A DNA stretch of 14,464 nucleotides from Parabacteroides sp. (GTDB lineage: Bacteria; Bacteroidota; Bacteroidia; Bacteroidales; Tannerellaceae): positions 1-14,464 of the forward strand of contig DXRF01000050.1 in assembly GCA_019411205.1 (NCBI GenBank), in the 5' to 3' direction. The translations under genes and the position numbers were made by a program. Below the pieces are notes generated by a model. That model saw nothing but the letters and a program-made list of their open reading frames with translations. It made no database searches and had not been told where the DNA came from. This document shows, piece after piece, positions 6,561 through 13,184 of this stretch; position 1 is the stretch's first letter, and every line of letters starts with the position of its first letter.

Positions 6561-7658
6561 ATGAATACAAAGAGAAACTACCTGTTGCTTACTCCCGGTC
6601 CCTTGAGCACATCTGAAACAGTTCGCGAAGCGATGCTTCAGGATTGGTGTACTTGGGATAAAGATTATAACGAAGGAATTGTAACCCCTATCCGTAAGGG
6701 TTTGTTGGCTATCGCCGGGTTGGATGAGGACGAATATACGGATGTCTTGTTGCAAGGCAGCGGAACATATTGTGTGGAGGCTACTATCGGTGCGGCCGTG
6801 AAGCCAACCGACAAACTGCTGATCCTGGCAAACGGTGCTTACGGAAAACGTATGGCACAGATCGCCGAATACTACCATATCGACCATGTGCTGGTCTCTC
6901 TGCATGAGACGGAATTGGTGACCGGCGAAGTAGCTCGTAAAGCTCTCGAAGCCAATCCGGATATCACGCACCTGTCGATGGTGCATAGCGAAACGACGAC
7001 TGGTCTGCTGAACCCGATCGAAGAAGTGGCCGAAGTGTTGAAAGGTCGTAACATCACCTTTATCGTTGATGCAATGAGCAGCTTTGGGGGGGTGCCAATC
7101 GATATGAAGAAGCTGGATATTGACTTTTTAGTCAGCAGTGCCAACAAATGTATCCAGGGTGTTCCCGGTTTCGGCTTTATCATTGCGAAAAAAGATAAGC
7201 TGCTCGCTACCAAAGGAAATGCCCGCTCTCTCTCGCTCGACATTTATGCGCAATGGGAAACGATGGAAAAAGGCGGTGGCAAATGGCGTTTCACATCGCC
7301 TACACATGTGGTGCACGCTTTTTATCAGGCCATGAAAGAACTGAATGAAGAAGGCGGAATCGCTGCCCGTTCGGAACGCTATAAGCAAAACCACCGTATG
7401 CTGGTTGACGGTATGCGTGCGTTAGGTTTCAAGACCTTGTTGCCGGATGCTTCGCAAGGCCCGATCATCACCTCTTTCTTGTATCCTTCTGCCGATTTCG
7501 ATTTCCATGCTTTCTACGATCAGTTGAAAGCGAAAGGTTTCGTCATCTATCCCGGTAAAATCTCCGACGCCGATACATTCCGTATCGGAAACATCGGCGA
7601 TATCTTCCCTGACGATATGGAAGCGCTTTTGCAGGCAATACGGTCGATAAGCTACTAA
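6561..7658 (+). CDS. phnW: 2-aminoethylphosphonate--pyruvate transaminase
   Basis: PhnW is a PLP-dependent fold-type I aminotransferase: 2-aminoethylphosphonate plus pyruvate gives phosphonoacetaldehyde plus alanine, feeding PhnX. From the ATG at 6561 the protein has 365 residues and begins MNTKRNYLLLTPGPLSTSET, the usual PhnW N-terminus. The PLP-binding aspartate is in IVDAMSSFGG (Asp170) and the Schiff-base lysine in SSANKCIQGVPGFGF (Lys196). An in-frame ATG at 6540 overlaps the phnX stop as ATGA and would add seven residues; it allows translational coupling and cannot be excluded. The reaction is reversible, but no phosphonate-synthesis genes are nearby, so breakdown is the likely direction. 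A hairpin follows the stop. Confidence 0.96.
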   Translation: MNTKRNYLLLTPGPLSTSETVREAMLQDWCTWDKDYNEGIVTPIRKGLLAIAGLDEDEYTDVLLQGSGTYCVEATIGAAVKPTDKLLILANGAYGKRMAQIAEYYHIDHVLVSLHETELVTGEVARKALEANPDITHLSMVHSETTTGLLNPIEEVAEVLKGRNITFIVDAMSSFGGVPIDMKKLDIDFLVSSANKCIQGVPGFGFIIAKKDKLLATKGNARSLSLDIYAQWETMEKGGGKWRFTSPTHVVHAFYQAMKELNEEGGIAARSERYKQNHRMLVDGMRALGFKTLLPDASQGPIITSFLYPSADFDFHAFYDQLKAKGFVIYPGKISDADTFRIGNIGDIFPDDMEALLQAIRSISY

Positions 7659-7677
7659 AAAAGTTTAACAGCCTTGT

Positions 7678-7707
7678 AAATAGTTCCCGCATGTAGGAAC
7701 TATTTTA
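7678..7707 (+). terminator. Likely terminator of the phosphonate operon
   Basis: AAATAGTTCC (7678-7687) pairs with GGAACTATTT (7696-7705) across an 8-base loop, 19 bp after the phnW stop. The stem is AU-rich at its base and the U-run is short (TTTTA), so termination may be partial. Confidence 0.55.
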
Positions 7708-7787
7708 CCGTTAAGAAATAGCAAATCGATAGTTGTAATGTAAGAAGATTTTTGTTCCTTTGGGGGCGAAAATCAATAAGGTGTTTA

Positions 7788-8591
7788 GTGAAATCTTTTA
7801 TTTGTATCCTGCTGGTATTATTCCAGTTTACAATATTTACAGCAGTAGGGGCGGTTGGTGAACCGCCCTTACATGAATTGCCCCTAAACCTTTCCCTATC
7901 CGATGCAGGGGCACGGGATAGCACATCCCGGATGTCTGTCGTCGAATATAAATTCAAACCGAAAAGCCTGATCCTTCCCGCTTCCCTGATAACAGTCGGG
8001 GCGATAGGCACTGCCATAGACGGGATGAACGATTTCCATCTCTTTTCCCGTAAGGACTCCGTCAAGAAGATACGGATCGACGATTATATGGAATGGGGCA
8101 TGTTGGGTTGGGTGTTTGTCTGCGACCTGATGGGGAAGGAGAAGCATAATTGGGTGGATCAGCTTTGCCTGGTTGTCATAGCCGAAGGTTTCAATGCTGC
8201 CATGACACGGACGGTCAAGTATACTGTGGGTGAAATACGTCCTGACGGTGGTCCTCATTCGTTTCCTTCCGGGCATACTGCCAATGCTTTCTTGGGGGCG
8301 CATATCGCTTGGAAAGAATTTAAGGACAGCAGTCCGGTGTTGGCCTATTCCGGCTATGCGTTGGCGACCTTTGTCGCTTGTTCGCGTTTATATAACAACC
8401 GTCATTGGGTGGCCGATGTAGTGGCGGGAGCCGGCTTTGGTATCCTTTCTGTCGAACTGGCTTACTTGACCTATTTCCCTATCCGTAACGCGATCGCCCG
8501 TAAAATCAATATGAAAGGAAGTGATCGCCTGGTCGTTGCCCCGACACTTAGCCCTGATGGAGGCAGTCTTTATCTGTCATGGAAATTTTGA
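7788..8591 (+). CDS. PAP2-family phosphatase (phosphatidic acid phosphatase type 2), exported
   Basis: PAP2 enzymes remove phosphate from lipid phosphates such as phosphatidate, PGP, undecaprenyl-PP or lipid A. The three active-site motifs are intact. In numbering from the GTG at 7788 they are KYTVGEIRP (Lys144 to Pro152), FPSGHTANAF (159-168, His163), and SRLYNNRHWVAD (199-210, His206, Asp210). The GTG start gives a clean signal-like segment (KSFICILLVLFQFTIFTAV) after a TAAGG; a TTG at 7752 would add 12 residues. Between this segment and the folded domain lies a linker encoded by GC-rich palindromes (7845-7930). The C-terminus GSLYLSWKF alternates hydrophobic residues and ends in Phe, like an outer-membrane beta-strand. 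Substrate is unknown. It lies past a hairpin from phnW and converges on the GH3 gene. Confidence 0.88.
   Translation: MKSFICILLVLFQFTIFTAVGAVGEPPLHELPLNLSLSDAGARDSTSRMSVVEYKFKPKSLILPASLITVGAIGTAIDGMNDFHLFSRKDSVKKIRIDDYMEWGMLGWVFVCDLMGKEKHNWVDQLCLVVIAEGFNAAMTRTVKYTVGEIRPDGGPHSFPSGHTANAFLGAHIAWKEFKDSSPVLAYSGYALATFVACSRLYNNRHWVADVVAGAGFGILSVELAYLTYFPIRNAIARKINMKGSDRLVVAPTLSPDGGSLYLSWKF
7845..7930. repeat. GGGGC-type palindromic repeat cluster inside the PAP2 gene
   Basis: GTAGGGGCGGTT (7845-7856) pairs with AACCGCCCTTAC (7861-7872) over a GGTG loop with one wobble. ATGAATTGCCCCTA (7873-7886) looks like half of another GGGGC palindrome. AGGGGCACGGGAT (7907-7919) with ATCCCG (7925-7930) forms a third. 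GTAGGGGC...GCCCCTAC palindromes are a recurring style of small dispersed repeat in bacterial genomes. Here they are read in frame and encode the linker from AVGAVGEPP to the start of the PAP2 domain. Confidence 0.6.
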
Positions 8592-8592
8592 G

Positions 8593-8636
8593 GATTTATG
8601 ATTTATGAATTATTATCGACATATAAATCATAAATC
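8593..8636. terminator. AT-rich hairpin between convergent PAP2 and GH3 genes
   Basis: GATTTATGATTTAT (8593-8606) is perfectly complementary to ATAAATCATAAATC (8623-8636), with a 16-base loop. It starts just after the PAP2 stop and overlaps the last GH3 codons and stop on the other strand, so it could end transcription from both sides. Each arm is two copies of the heptamer GATTTAT. There is no GC-rich core, so strength is uncertain. Confidence 0.55.
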
Positions 8637-10142
8637 ACAAATTTTCCCCAACTCCTCGATAAATGTCCGGTCATTGCTGAGGCGGGGTATTTTGTGTTGA
8701 CCGCCTAATTTTCCTTTCCGGCGAAGCCATTCGTAGAAAGTCCCTTCGCGGGCGACCCGGATTTCCAGCGGTTGGAGGGAAATTTCTTTATAGCGTTTTG
8801 CCTCATAGTCGGAATTAAGCTCTTGCAAAGTCTTGTCCAGCAAGGAGGCGAAATCATCCAGCGAAGGCGGCATTTTCTCGAATTCGATCATCCATTGATG
8901 ACGGCCCTTCGCCTTATCCAACATGAATAAAGGAGCGGCGGTGTACTCTTTCACTTTGGCTCCTGTCAGGCGGCATACTTTGCTGATTGCTTTGTCGGCA
9001 TTGTCTACCATCAGTTCTTCTCCGAAGGCATTGATAAAGTTCTTGGTACGTCCCGATATCACGAACTTATGCGGATAAAGGGAGGTGAAACGGACTGTGT
9101 CGCCGATCTGGTAACGCCATAATCCACCGGAGGTCGTAATCACCATCGCGTAGTTTTTCCCTACCTCTACAGCTTCTAACGGGAGGACGGTCGGGTGTTC
9201 TTCTCCCACCTCGTTAATCGGAATAAATTCATAAAAGACACTGTAGTCGATCATCAACAACAGGCTGTGTTCTGCCGGATCGTCCTGGAGACCGAAAAAA
9301 CCTTCCGATGCATTGTAGGTTTCCATGTAATGCATCCGGTCCGAAGGGATCAACGCTTTGTATTGGTCCCGGTACGGTTCGAAACTGATCCCGCCGTGGA
9401 AGAATACCTCCATGTTGGGCCAGACATCCGTCAAGTATTCGCATCCTGCCTTTTGCAATATCGCCTTAATCAGTACCAGCATCCATGAGGGGACACCGGA
9501 CAGGCTGTTCACATTGGCTTTCCAAGTGCTTTCGACGATCGCCTTGATTTTGCTTTCCCATTCATCCATCAAGATAATCTTTTTGTCGGGGACGCGGATC
9601 AAGTTGACGAGAGGGTTCAGATTCTGTAACAGGACGGCGGAAAGGTCTCCGCAATGTGCATTTCGGTTCAAAGGGGAAGGACTGTGGCTTCCGCCTAATA
9701 TCAACCCTTTGCCTGCAAAAAAATGGCTGTCGGGATTGTTCCGTAGATAAATGGAAACGGTGTCGAAACCGCCTTTGTAATGGCATCCTTTCAGGATTTC
9801 GGGTGTGACGGGAAGGAACTTGCTTTTGTCGTTTGTGGTGCCGCTGCTTTTTGCGTACCACCGCACGACTGAAGGCCAAAGGATATTCCTCTCTCCGTTT
9901 ATCATACGGGTGACGTATGGTTTTATGTCGTCGTAGGTCTGTAAGGGAATCCGCTCACAAAAGTCTGCATATCCCTGAATACTTTTGTAGTCGTATTTCA
10001 GCCCCCATTCGGTATTTCGGGCGGCAGATAAAAGAGACTTCAACTGTTTGTGCTGGATGGCATCTGCATCCTGGGCAAACATTGCGATCTCTTTTTGCCT
10101 GGGGCGGAAGAGTAGTGATATCGTATTTGTCAGAATATCCAT
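8628..10142 (-). CDS. GH3-family acyl-adenylating (acyl acid-amido synthetase-like) protein
   Basis: GH3 proteins belong to the ANL adenylate-forming superfamily; plant members conjugate hormones such as auxin or jasmonate to amino acids, while bacterial roles are mostly unknown. From the ATG at 10142 the protein has 504 residues. The nucleotide-binding loop is AKSSGTTNDKSKFLPVT (97-113). YNASEGFFG (276-284) is the second adenylate-binding motif, YQIGDTVRF (344-352) carries the conserved Asp, and GRTKNFINAFGEELMVDN (364-381) is the hinge to the C-terminal lid. No signal peptide or membrane span is seen, so it is cytosolic. An upstream in-frame ATG (10202) would translate intergenic repeats and is rejected. 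It lies 119 bp downstream of the TIM-barrel gene with a hairpin between. Family firm, substrate unknown. Confidence 0.9.
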   Translation of the reverse strand: MDILTNTISLLFRPRQKEIAMFAQDADAIQHKQLKSLLSAARNTEWGLKYDYKSIQGYADFCERIPLQTYDDIKPYVTRMINGERNILWPSVVRWYAKSSGTTNDKSKFLPVTPEILKGCHYKGGFDTVSIYLRNNPDSHFFAGKGLILGGSHSPSPLNRNAHCGDLSAVLLQNLNPLVNLIRVPDKKIILMDEWESKIKAIVESTWKANVNSLSGVPSWMLVLIKAILQKAGCEYLTDVWPNMEVFFHGGISFEPYRDQYKALIPSDRMHYMETYNASEGFFGLQDDPAEHSLLLMIDYSVFYEFIPINEVGEEHPTVLPLEAVEVGKNYAMVITTSGGLWRYQIGDTVRFTSLYPHKFVISGRTKNFINAFGEELMVDNADKAISKVCRLTGAKVKEYTAAPLFMLDKAKGRHQWMIEFEKMPPSLDDFASLLDKTLQELNSDYEAKRYKEISLQPLEIRVAREGTFYEWLRRKGKLGGQHKIPRLSNDRTFIEELGKICDL

Positions 10143-10178
10143 GCTCCTGTTGTTTGAATTACATGCAAATGTAGTAAA

Positions 10179-10267
10179 CAATGGACAATGGACAACTGGC
10201 AATTGACAATTATTTCGATTTTCGGTCGCGAAACCTAATTGTCAATTACCATTATCAAATATCAATT
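10179..10267. repeat. Heptamer-periodic repeats with a 15-bp imperfect inverted repeat
   Basis: From 10179 five 7-mers run in phase: CAATGGA, CAATGGA, CAACTGG, CAATTGA, CAATTAT. On the far side TAATTGT, CAATTAC, CATTATC, AAATATC, AATTGTC continue to the TIM-barrel stop codon. Bases 10198-10212 pair with 10236-10250 with one mismatch, enclosing a 23-base loop. On the minus strand this hairpin follows the TIM-barrel gene and precedes GH3, so it may act as a terminator or transcript stabiliser. Confidence 0.65.
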
Positions 10268-11158
10268 GTCAAGCCCATTTTTGCAGTATTCCATGCATTT
10301 TTTTACCTCCTTGACTGCATCGGAACCTTGAGGAATCTCATATTCCAGTTCAATATCGCAGTAGATCGGCCATTTGTTCTTTTGGATCAGTTGCAGGACC
10401 TCGTAAATCGGTGTGTCACCTTTACCGAAAGAACGGTTCTTGTCGGGATCGGAAGCCGTTTTGGCTGTTTTGTCTTTGATATGGATGCTGACGATACGAT
10501 TGTGCAGGCGTTCGATAATGTCGTTCGGATGTAGGCCGGTTGCTCCGAAATAGTGCCCGGCATCGAGGTTCAGCATCAGTTTCGGGCCGTATGCCAAGAT
10601 GTTGTCGAAACTGAATTTCGGGTCGCGGGGTTGTCCGTGGTTGTGGAAGATCACATACAGGTTATGTTTTTCTGCAAACGGAGCCATGCGTTTGGCTGCT
10701 TTCTCCGAGATTTCCATTGTGATACCTTTGGCACCGATCGCTTTGCAGGCGTTGAATGCATAGTCTATCTCTTCGTCCGACCAGTCCGCGCTGCCCAATT
10801 TCAAAATATGGATACCGACACCTTTCTTGGCGAACATCTTGCGCACATCCTTATATTTGCTCATCGGTACGGACAGGCGCCATTTCTTCAAAGCTTCTTT
10901 GTCTTTGGTCTGTGGAATCCCCAGGTAGTTTTCAACTGTGTAGCCCATCAGTTCGGCCGAGCTGATGCCTGATTGAACATAGTAATCGAGAGTTGCTTCG
11001 AGTGATTGGTCCGGCATGCTCCGGAAACTGTAAGAGATAGCTCCGATCTGTACGCCTCCGAACTTGGAATTAGGTTTCTGGGCGGTGATAGTCGGACAAC
11101 AGGCGATTGCCATTAATAGAATAAAAGTCAAAACTCCTGGTAAATGATACTTTTTCAT
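10262..11158 (-). CDS. Secreted xylose-isomerase-like TIM-barrel protein (sugar phosphate isomerase/epimerase family)
   Basis: This 298-residue AP-endonuclease-2/xylose-isomerase-like barrel has an N-terminal signal peptide (basic KKYH, hydrophobic VLTFILLMAIACC, cleavage likely after TITA before Gln27; a lipobox at Cys20 is only weakly possible). Likely metal ligands line up in order: Glu149 (TMEIS), His174 (FHNHG), Asp199 and His202 (NLDAGHY), His226 (SIHIKD) and Glu270/Glu272 (DIELE). GKGDTPI at 245-251 is also typical. It is therefore probably a divalent-metal sugar isomerase, epimerase or related lyase working in the periplasm, despite the sugar-phosphate family name. Substrate cannot be read from the sequence. 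It is transcribed divergently from pfkA and upstream of GH3. Confidence 0.87.
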   Translation of the reverse strand: MKKYHLPGVLTFILLMAIACCPTITAQKPNSKFGGVQIGAISYSFRSMPDQSLEATLDYYVQSGISSAELMGYTVENYLGIPQTKDKEALKKWRLSVPMSKYKDVRKMFAKKGVGIHILKLGSADWSDEEIDYAFNACKAIGAKGITMEISEKAAKRMAPFAEKHNLYVIFHNHGQPRDPKFSFDNILAYGPKLMLNLDAGHYFGATGLHPNDIIERLHNRIVSIHIKDKTAKTASDPDKNRSFGKGDTPIYEVLQLIQKNKWPIYCDIELEYEIPQGSDAVKEVKKCMEYCKNGLDN

Positions 11159-11209
11159 GATATGTATAGAATTAAATGAATAAAAAACACGTGAATAATA
11201 AGTTTCCGG

Positions 11210-11217
11210 TAAAGATA
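11210..11217 (-). promoter_or_regulatory. Possible -7 element for the TIM-barrel gene
   Basis: The minus strand reads TATCTTTA, one base off TAnnTTTG, 51 bp before the ATG at 11158. It faces away from the pfkA element and the two form an inverted repeat (AAAGATA...TATCTTT). No TTTG is visible at -33. Confidence 0.35.
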
Positions 11218-11229
11218 CGATAATTTTCT

Positions 11230-11237
11230 TATCTTTG
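11230..11237 (+). promoter_or_regulatory. Promoter -7 element for pfkA
   Basis: TATCTTTG matches the Bacteroidetes -7 consensus TAnnTTTG exactly and ends 28 bp before the pfkA ATG, the same spacing as at the phosphonate operon. The -33 is poor: TTTC at 11203-11206, 23 bp upstream. Confidence 0.55.
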
Positions 11238-11265
11238 TAACTTAAGTACTTAATCCCGAAAAACG

Positions 11266-12279
11266 ATGAAAATAGGTATCCTTTCCTCCGGCGGCGACTG
11301 CCCCGGAATAAACGCCACGATACGCGGTGTCGGTAAAACGGCCATTATGCACTATGGCATGGAAGTCATCGGCATACACAGCGGCTTTGTCGGCCTGCTG
11401 AATAAAGATGTCCAGACTTTTGACGAACGCAGCCTTTCCGGTATCCTGAACTTGGGTGGTACGATCCTGGGGACTTCCCGTGAGAAACCTTTTCGTAAAC
11501 TTCTGGCTTCAGGCGAAAGCGAGAAACCGCAGCTCATCAGGCAGAATTATGAGGAGCTTGGTCTGGACTGCCTCGTCTGTATCGGTGGTAACGGGACGCA
11601 AAAAACCGCCGGCATGCTCTCGGCGATGGGCTTGAACGTGATCGGTGTGCCGAAGACTATCGATAACGACATCTGGGGAACGGACATAACGTTCGGTTTC
11701 GATACGGCTGTCAATATCGCGACAGAAGCAATCGACCGCCTGCATTCGACCGCCAGTTCGCACAAGCGGGTGATGGTGGTGGAGGTGATGGGACATCACG
11801 CCGGCTGGATCGCGCTATATGCAGGAATGGCCGGAGGCGCCGATGTAATCTTGTTGCCTGAACTGGGCTTTGACATGGACCAGATAAACGAAGTGATCTT
11901 GGACCGTGCCCGCCGTGGCAAGCCCTATTCCATTGTTGTTGTGGCCGAGGGGATCGAAACGCCCGACAAGGAACGTCCTTCCGTTTATGTGACGCGTGTC
12001 ATAGAGGAAGCAACCGGGATAGAAAGCCGCGATACCGTTTTGGGGTATATCCAGCGCGGAGGCAATCCTTCTCCCTTCGACCGTAATCTGGCTACCCGCC
12101 TGGGTGGACATGCTACGGAACTGATCGCAAACAAGCAATTCGGACGTATGGTTTGCATGAAAGGCAATGAAGTCGAGTCGATCCCTTTGTCTGAAGTGGC
12201 CGGTAAGTTAAAACTGGTAACCCCCGAACATGATCTGATCATTCAAGGGAAACGGATGGGAATATCGTTTGGAAATTAA
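11266..12279 (+). CDS. pfkA: 6-phosphofructokinase
   Basis: This enzyme phosphorylates fructose-6-phosphate to fructose-1,6-bisphosphate in glycolysis. It has 337 residues, close to the bacterial norm of about 320. The N-terminal phosphate-donor loop is SSGGDCPGINATIRG (7-21), the donor-specificity stretch CIGGNGTQ (105-112), the catalytic TIDND (131-135, Asp133), the substrate motif MGHHAGWIAL, and the C-terminal LGYIQRGGNPSPFDR. The donor-site residues are mixed: Gly110 (E. coli Gly104, ATP type) but Lys130 (E. coli Gly124; Lys is usual in PPi-dependent enzymes). Group members with Gly plus Lys are generally ATP users, so ATP is favoured but not certain. It stands alone on the plus strand, converging on rnc with a 10-bp gap. 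Confidence 0.94.
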   Translation: MKIGILSSGGDCPGINATIRGVGKTAIMHYGMEVIGIHSGFVGLLNKDVQTFDERSLSGILNLGGTILGTSREKPFRKLLASGESEKPQLIRQNYEELGLDCLVCIGGNGTQKTAGMLSAMGLNVIGVPKTIDNDIWGTDITFGFDTAVNIATEAIDRLHSTASSHKRVMVVEVMGHHAGWIALYAGMAGGADVILLPELGFDMDQINEVILDRARRGKPYSIVVVAEGIETPDKERPSVYVTRVIEEATGIESRDTVLGYIQRGGNPSPFDRNLATRLGGHATELIANKQFGRMVCMKGNEVESIPLSEVAGKLKLVTPEHDLIIQGKRMGISFGN

Positions 12280-12289
12280 TAATTGAAAA

Positions 12290-13183
12290 TCAGTTTTCGG
12301 CGGGGACGGCTTCAATGTTTGCTTTCTCCGTATCTGCCATTTCCTGTCCGTTGTTTTCTACGGCTTCTTCAGGTAGATTCTCGAATTCGTTTTCGGCTGT
12401 GTTCTCGCCGGTTTTCTTTTTCTTGAGTTCCGAGATGAATTGCTGGAATGTCTTGTCGGTCCGCAACTTCTTGATCGCCATCTTGGCTGCGCTCTGTTGG
12501 GATTCCTTTTTCGAGTAGCCGATGCCTACGCCTATCTGCGTGTCAGAAAGCGTCACGCCTGTCTGGAACACCGGATTTCCGTCGTTATCGGTAAATGATT
12601 CGATCAGCTCGAACGATATTTCGAGCTTGTTCTTTTGGCTCCATTCGATCAGGCTCGACTTGAAATTGACCTCTTTACGGGCGATCGTTTCCAGGTTGAC
12701 GTATTTTTTGATGAGCACATTTTGGATGAAGTTATAGCAGACTTCGTAGCCCTGATCCAGGTAGATCGCACCGATCAGTGCTTCTAGGGCATTTCCGTAC
12801 ATGTGGTTGTTGTGGGAGCTTAGTTTGGCAGAGTACACGACCATCTTGTCGAGTCCCAGTTCGACGGCAACGCGGTTCATTGTCTCGCGCTGTACGATTT
12901 TGGAGCGGGTATTGGTCAGGAAACCTTCCCGCTTGTTCTGAAAGTGTTTGTAAACGATATCGGCTACGACTGCATCCAATACAGCATCACCCAAAAACTC
13001 CAACCGTTCATTGTTCAGCCATCTGCCATCACCGCTTTCTACGGAAGACGATTTATGGAGGAAGGCCTGTTCATAAAGGTGGATGTTATCGGGATAAAAA
13101 CCGAGTATCTTGTATAAAGAAGAATAAGGCTCCTTACTCATATTCTTGAGGAGCCTTATTCTTTTGTATAGCTTTGTAAACAC
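12290..13183 (-). CDS. rnc: Ribonuclease III
   Basis: RNase III cuts double-stranded RNA in rRNA maturation and mRNA control. The 297 residues comprise a catalytic domain with signature NERLEFLGD (58-66; Glu59, Glu62, Asp66) and NALEALIGAIYLDQG (131-145; Glu134), then a dsRNA-binding domain (about 174-241, FKSSLIEWSQKNK to AAKMAIKKL), and an acidic low-complexity tail (about 254-297) longer than in E. coli. The residue matching E. coli Asp114 is Asn131. The preferred start is GTG at 13183, one base after the fabF stop, because the basic N-terminal segment looks family-like; ATG at 13141 (Met15) is an alternative. Both lie in or beside a 15-bp hairpin. It is coupled to fabF as in other Bacteroidales. 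Confidence 0.95.
   Translation of the reverse strand: MFTKLYKRIRLLKNMSKEPYSSLYKILGFYPDNIHLYEQAFLHKSSSVESGDGRWLNNERLEFLGDAVLDAVVADIVYKHFQNKREGFLTNTRSKIVQRETMNRVAVELGLDKMVVYSAKLSSHNNHMYGNALEALIGAIYLDQGYEVCYNFIQNVLIKKYVNLETIARKEVNFKSSLIEWSQKNKLEISFELIESFTDNDGNPVFQTGVTLSDTQIGVGIGYSKKESQQSAAKMAIKKLRTDKTFQQFISELKKKKTGENTAENEFENLPEEAVENNGQEMADTEKANIEAVPAEN
13120..13163 (-). promoter_or_regulatory. 15-bp perfect hairpin across the first rnc codons
   Basis: Bases 13120-13134 (AAGAATAAGGCTCCT) are perfectly complementary to 13149-13163 (AGGAGCCTTATTCTT), with a 14-base loop. In the fabF-rnc mRNA the stem spans codons 8-21 of rnc, and the alternative ATG at 13141-13139 lies in the loop. The stem runs into a U-rich stretch, so it could be an attenuator after fabF, a translational block, or an RNase III autoregulation site. 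The structure is seen; the role is inferred. Confidence 0.7.
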
Positions 13184-13184
13184 G

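Noticed and set aside
6249..6986. 245-residue open frame antisense across the phnX/phnW junction
   Set aside because: Both sense genes have complete catalytic motifs; the antisense frame shows none.
10143..10202. 20-residue N-terminal extension of the GH3 protein from an ATG at 10202
   Set aside because: The extension would be encoded by intergenic heptamer repeats and is unlike GH3 N-termini; MDILTNTISLLF at 10142 is the natural start.
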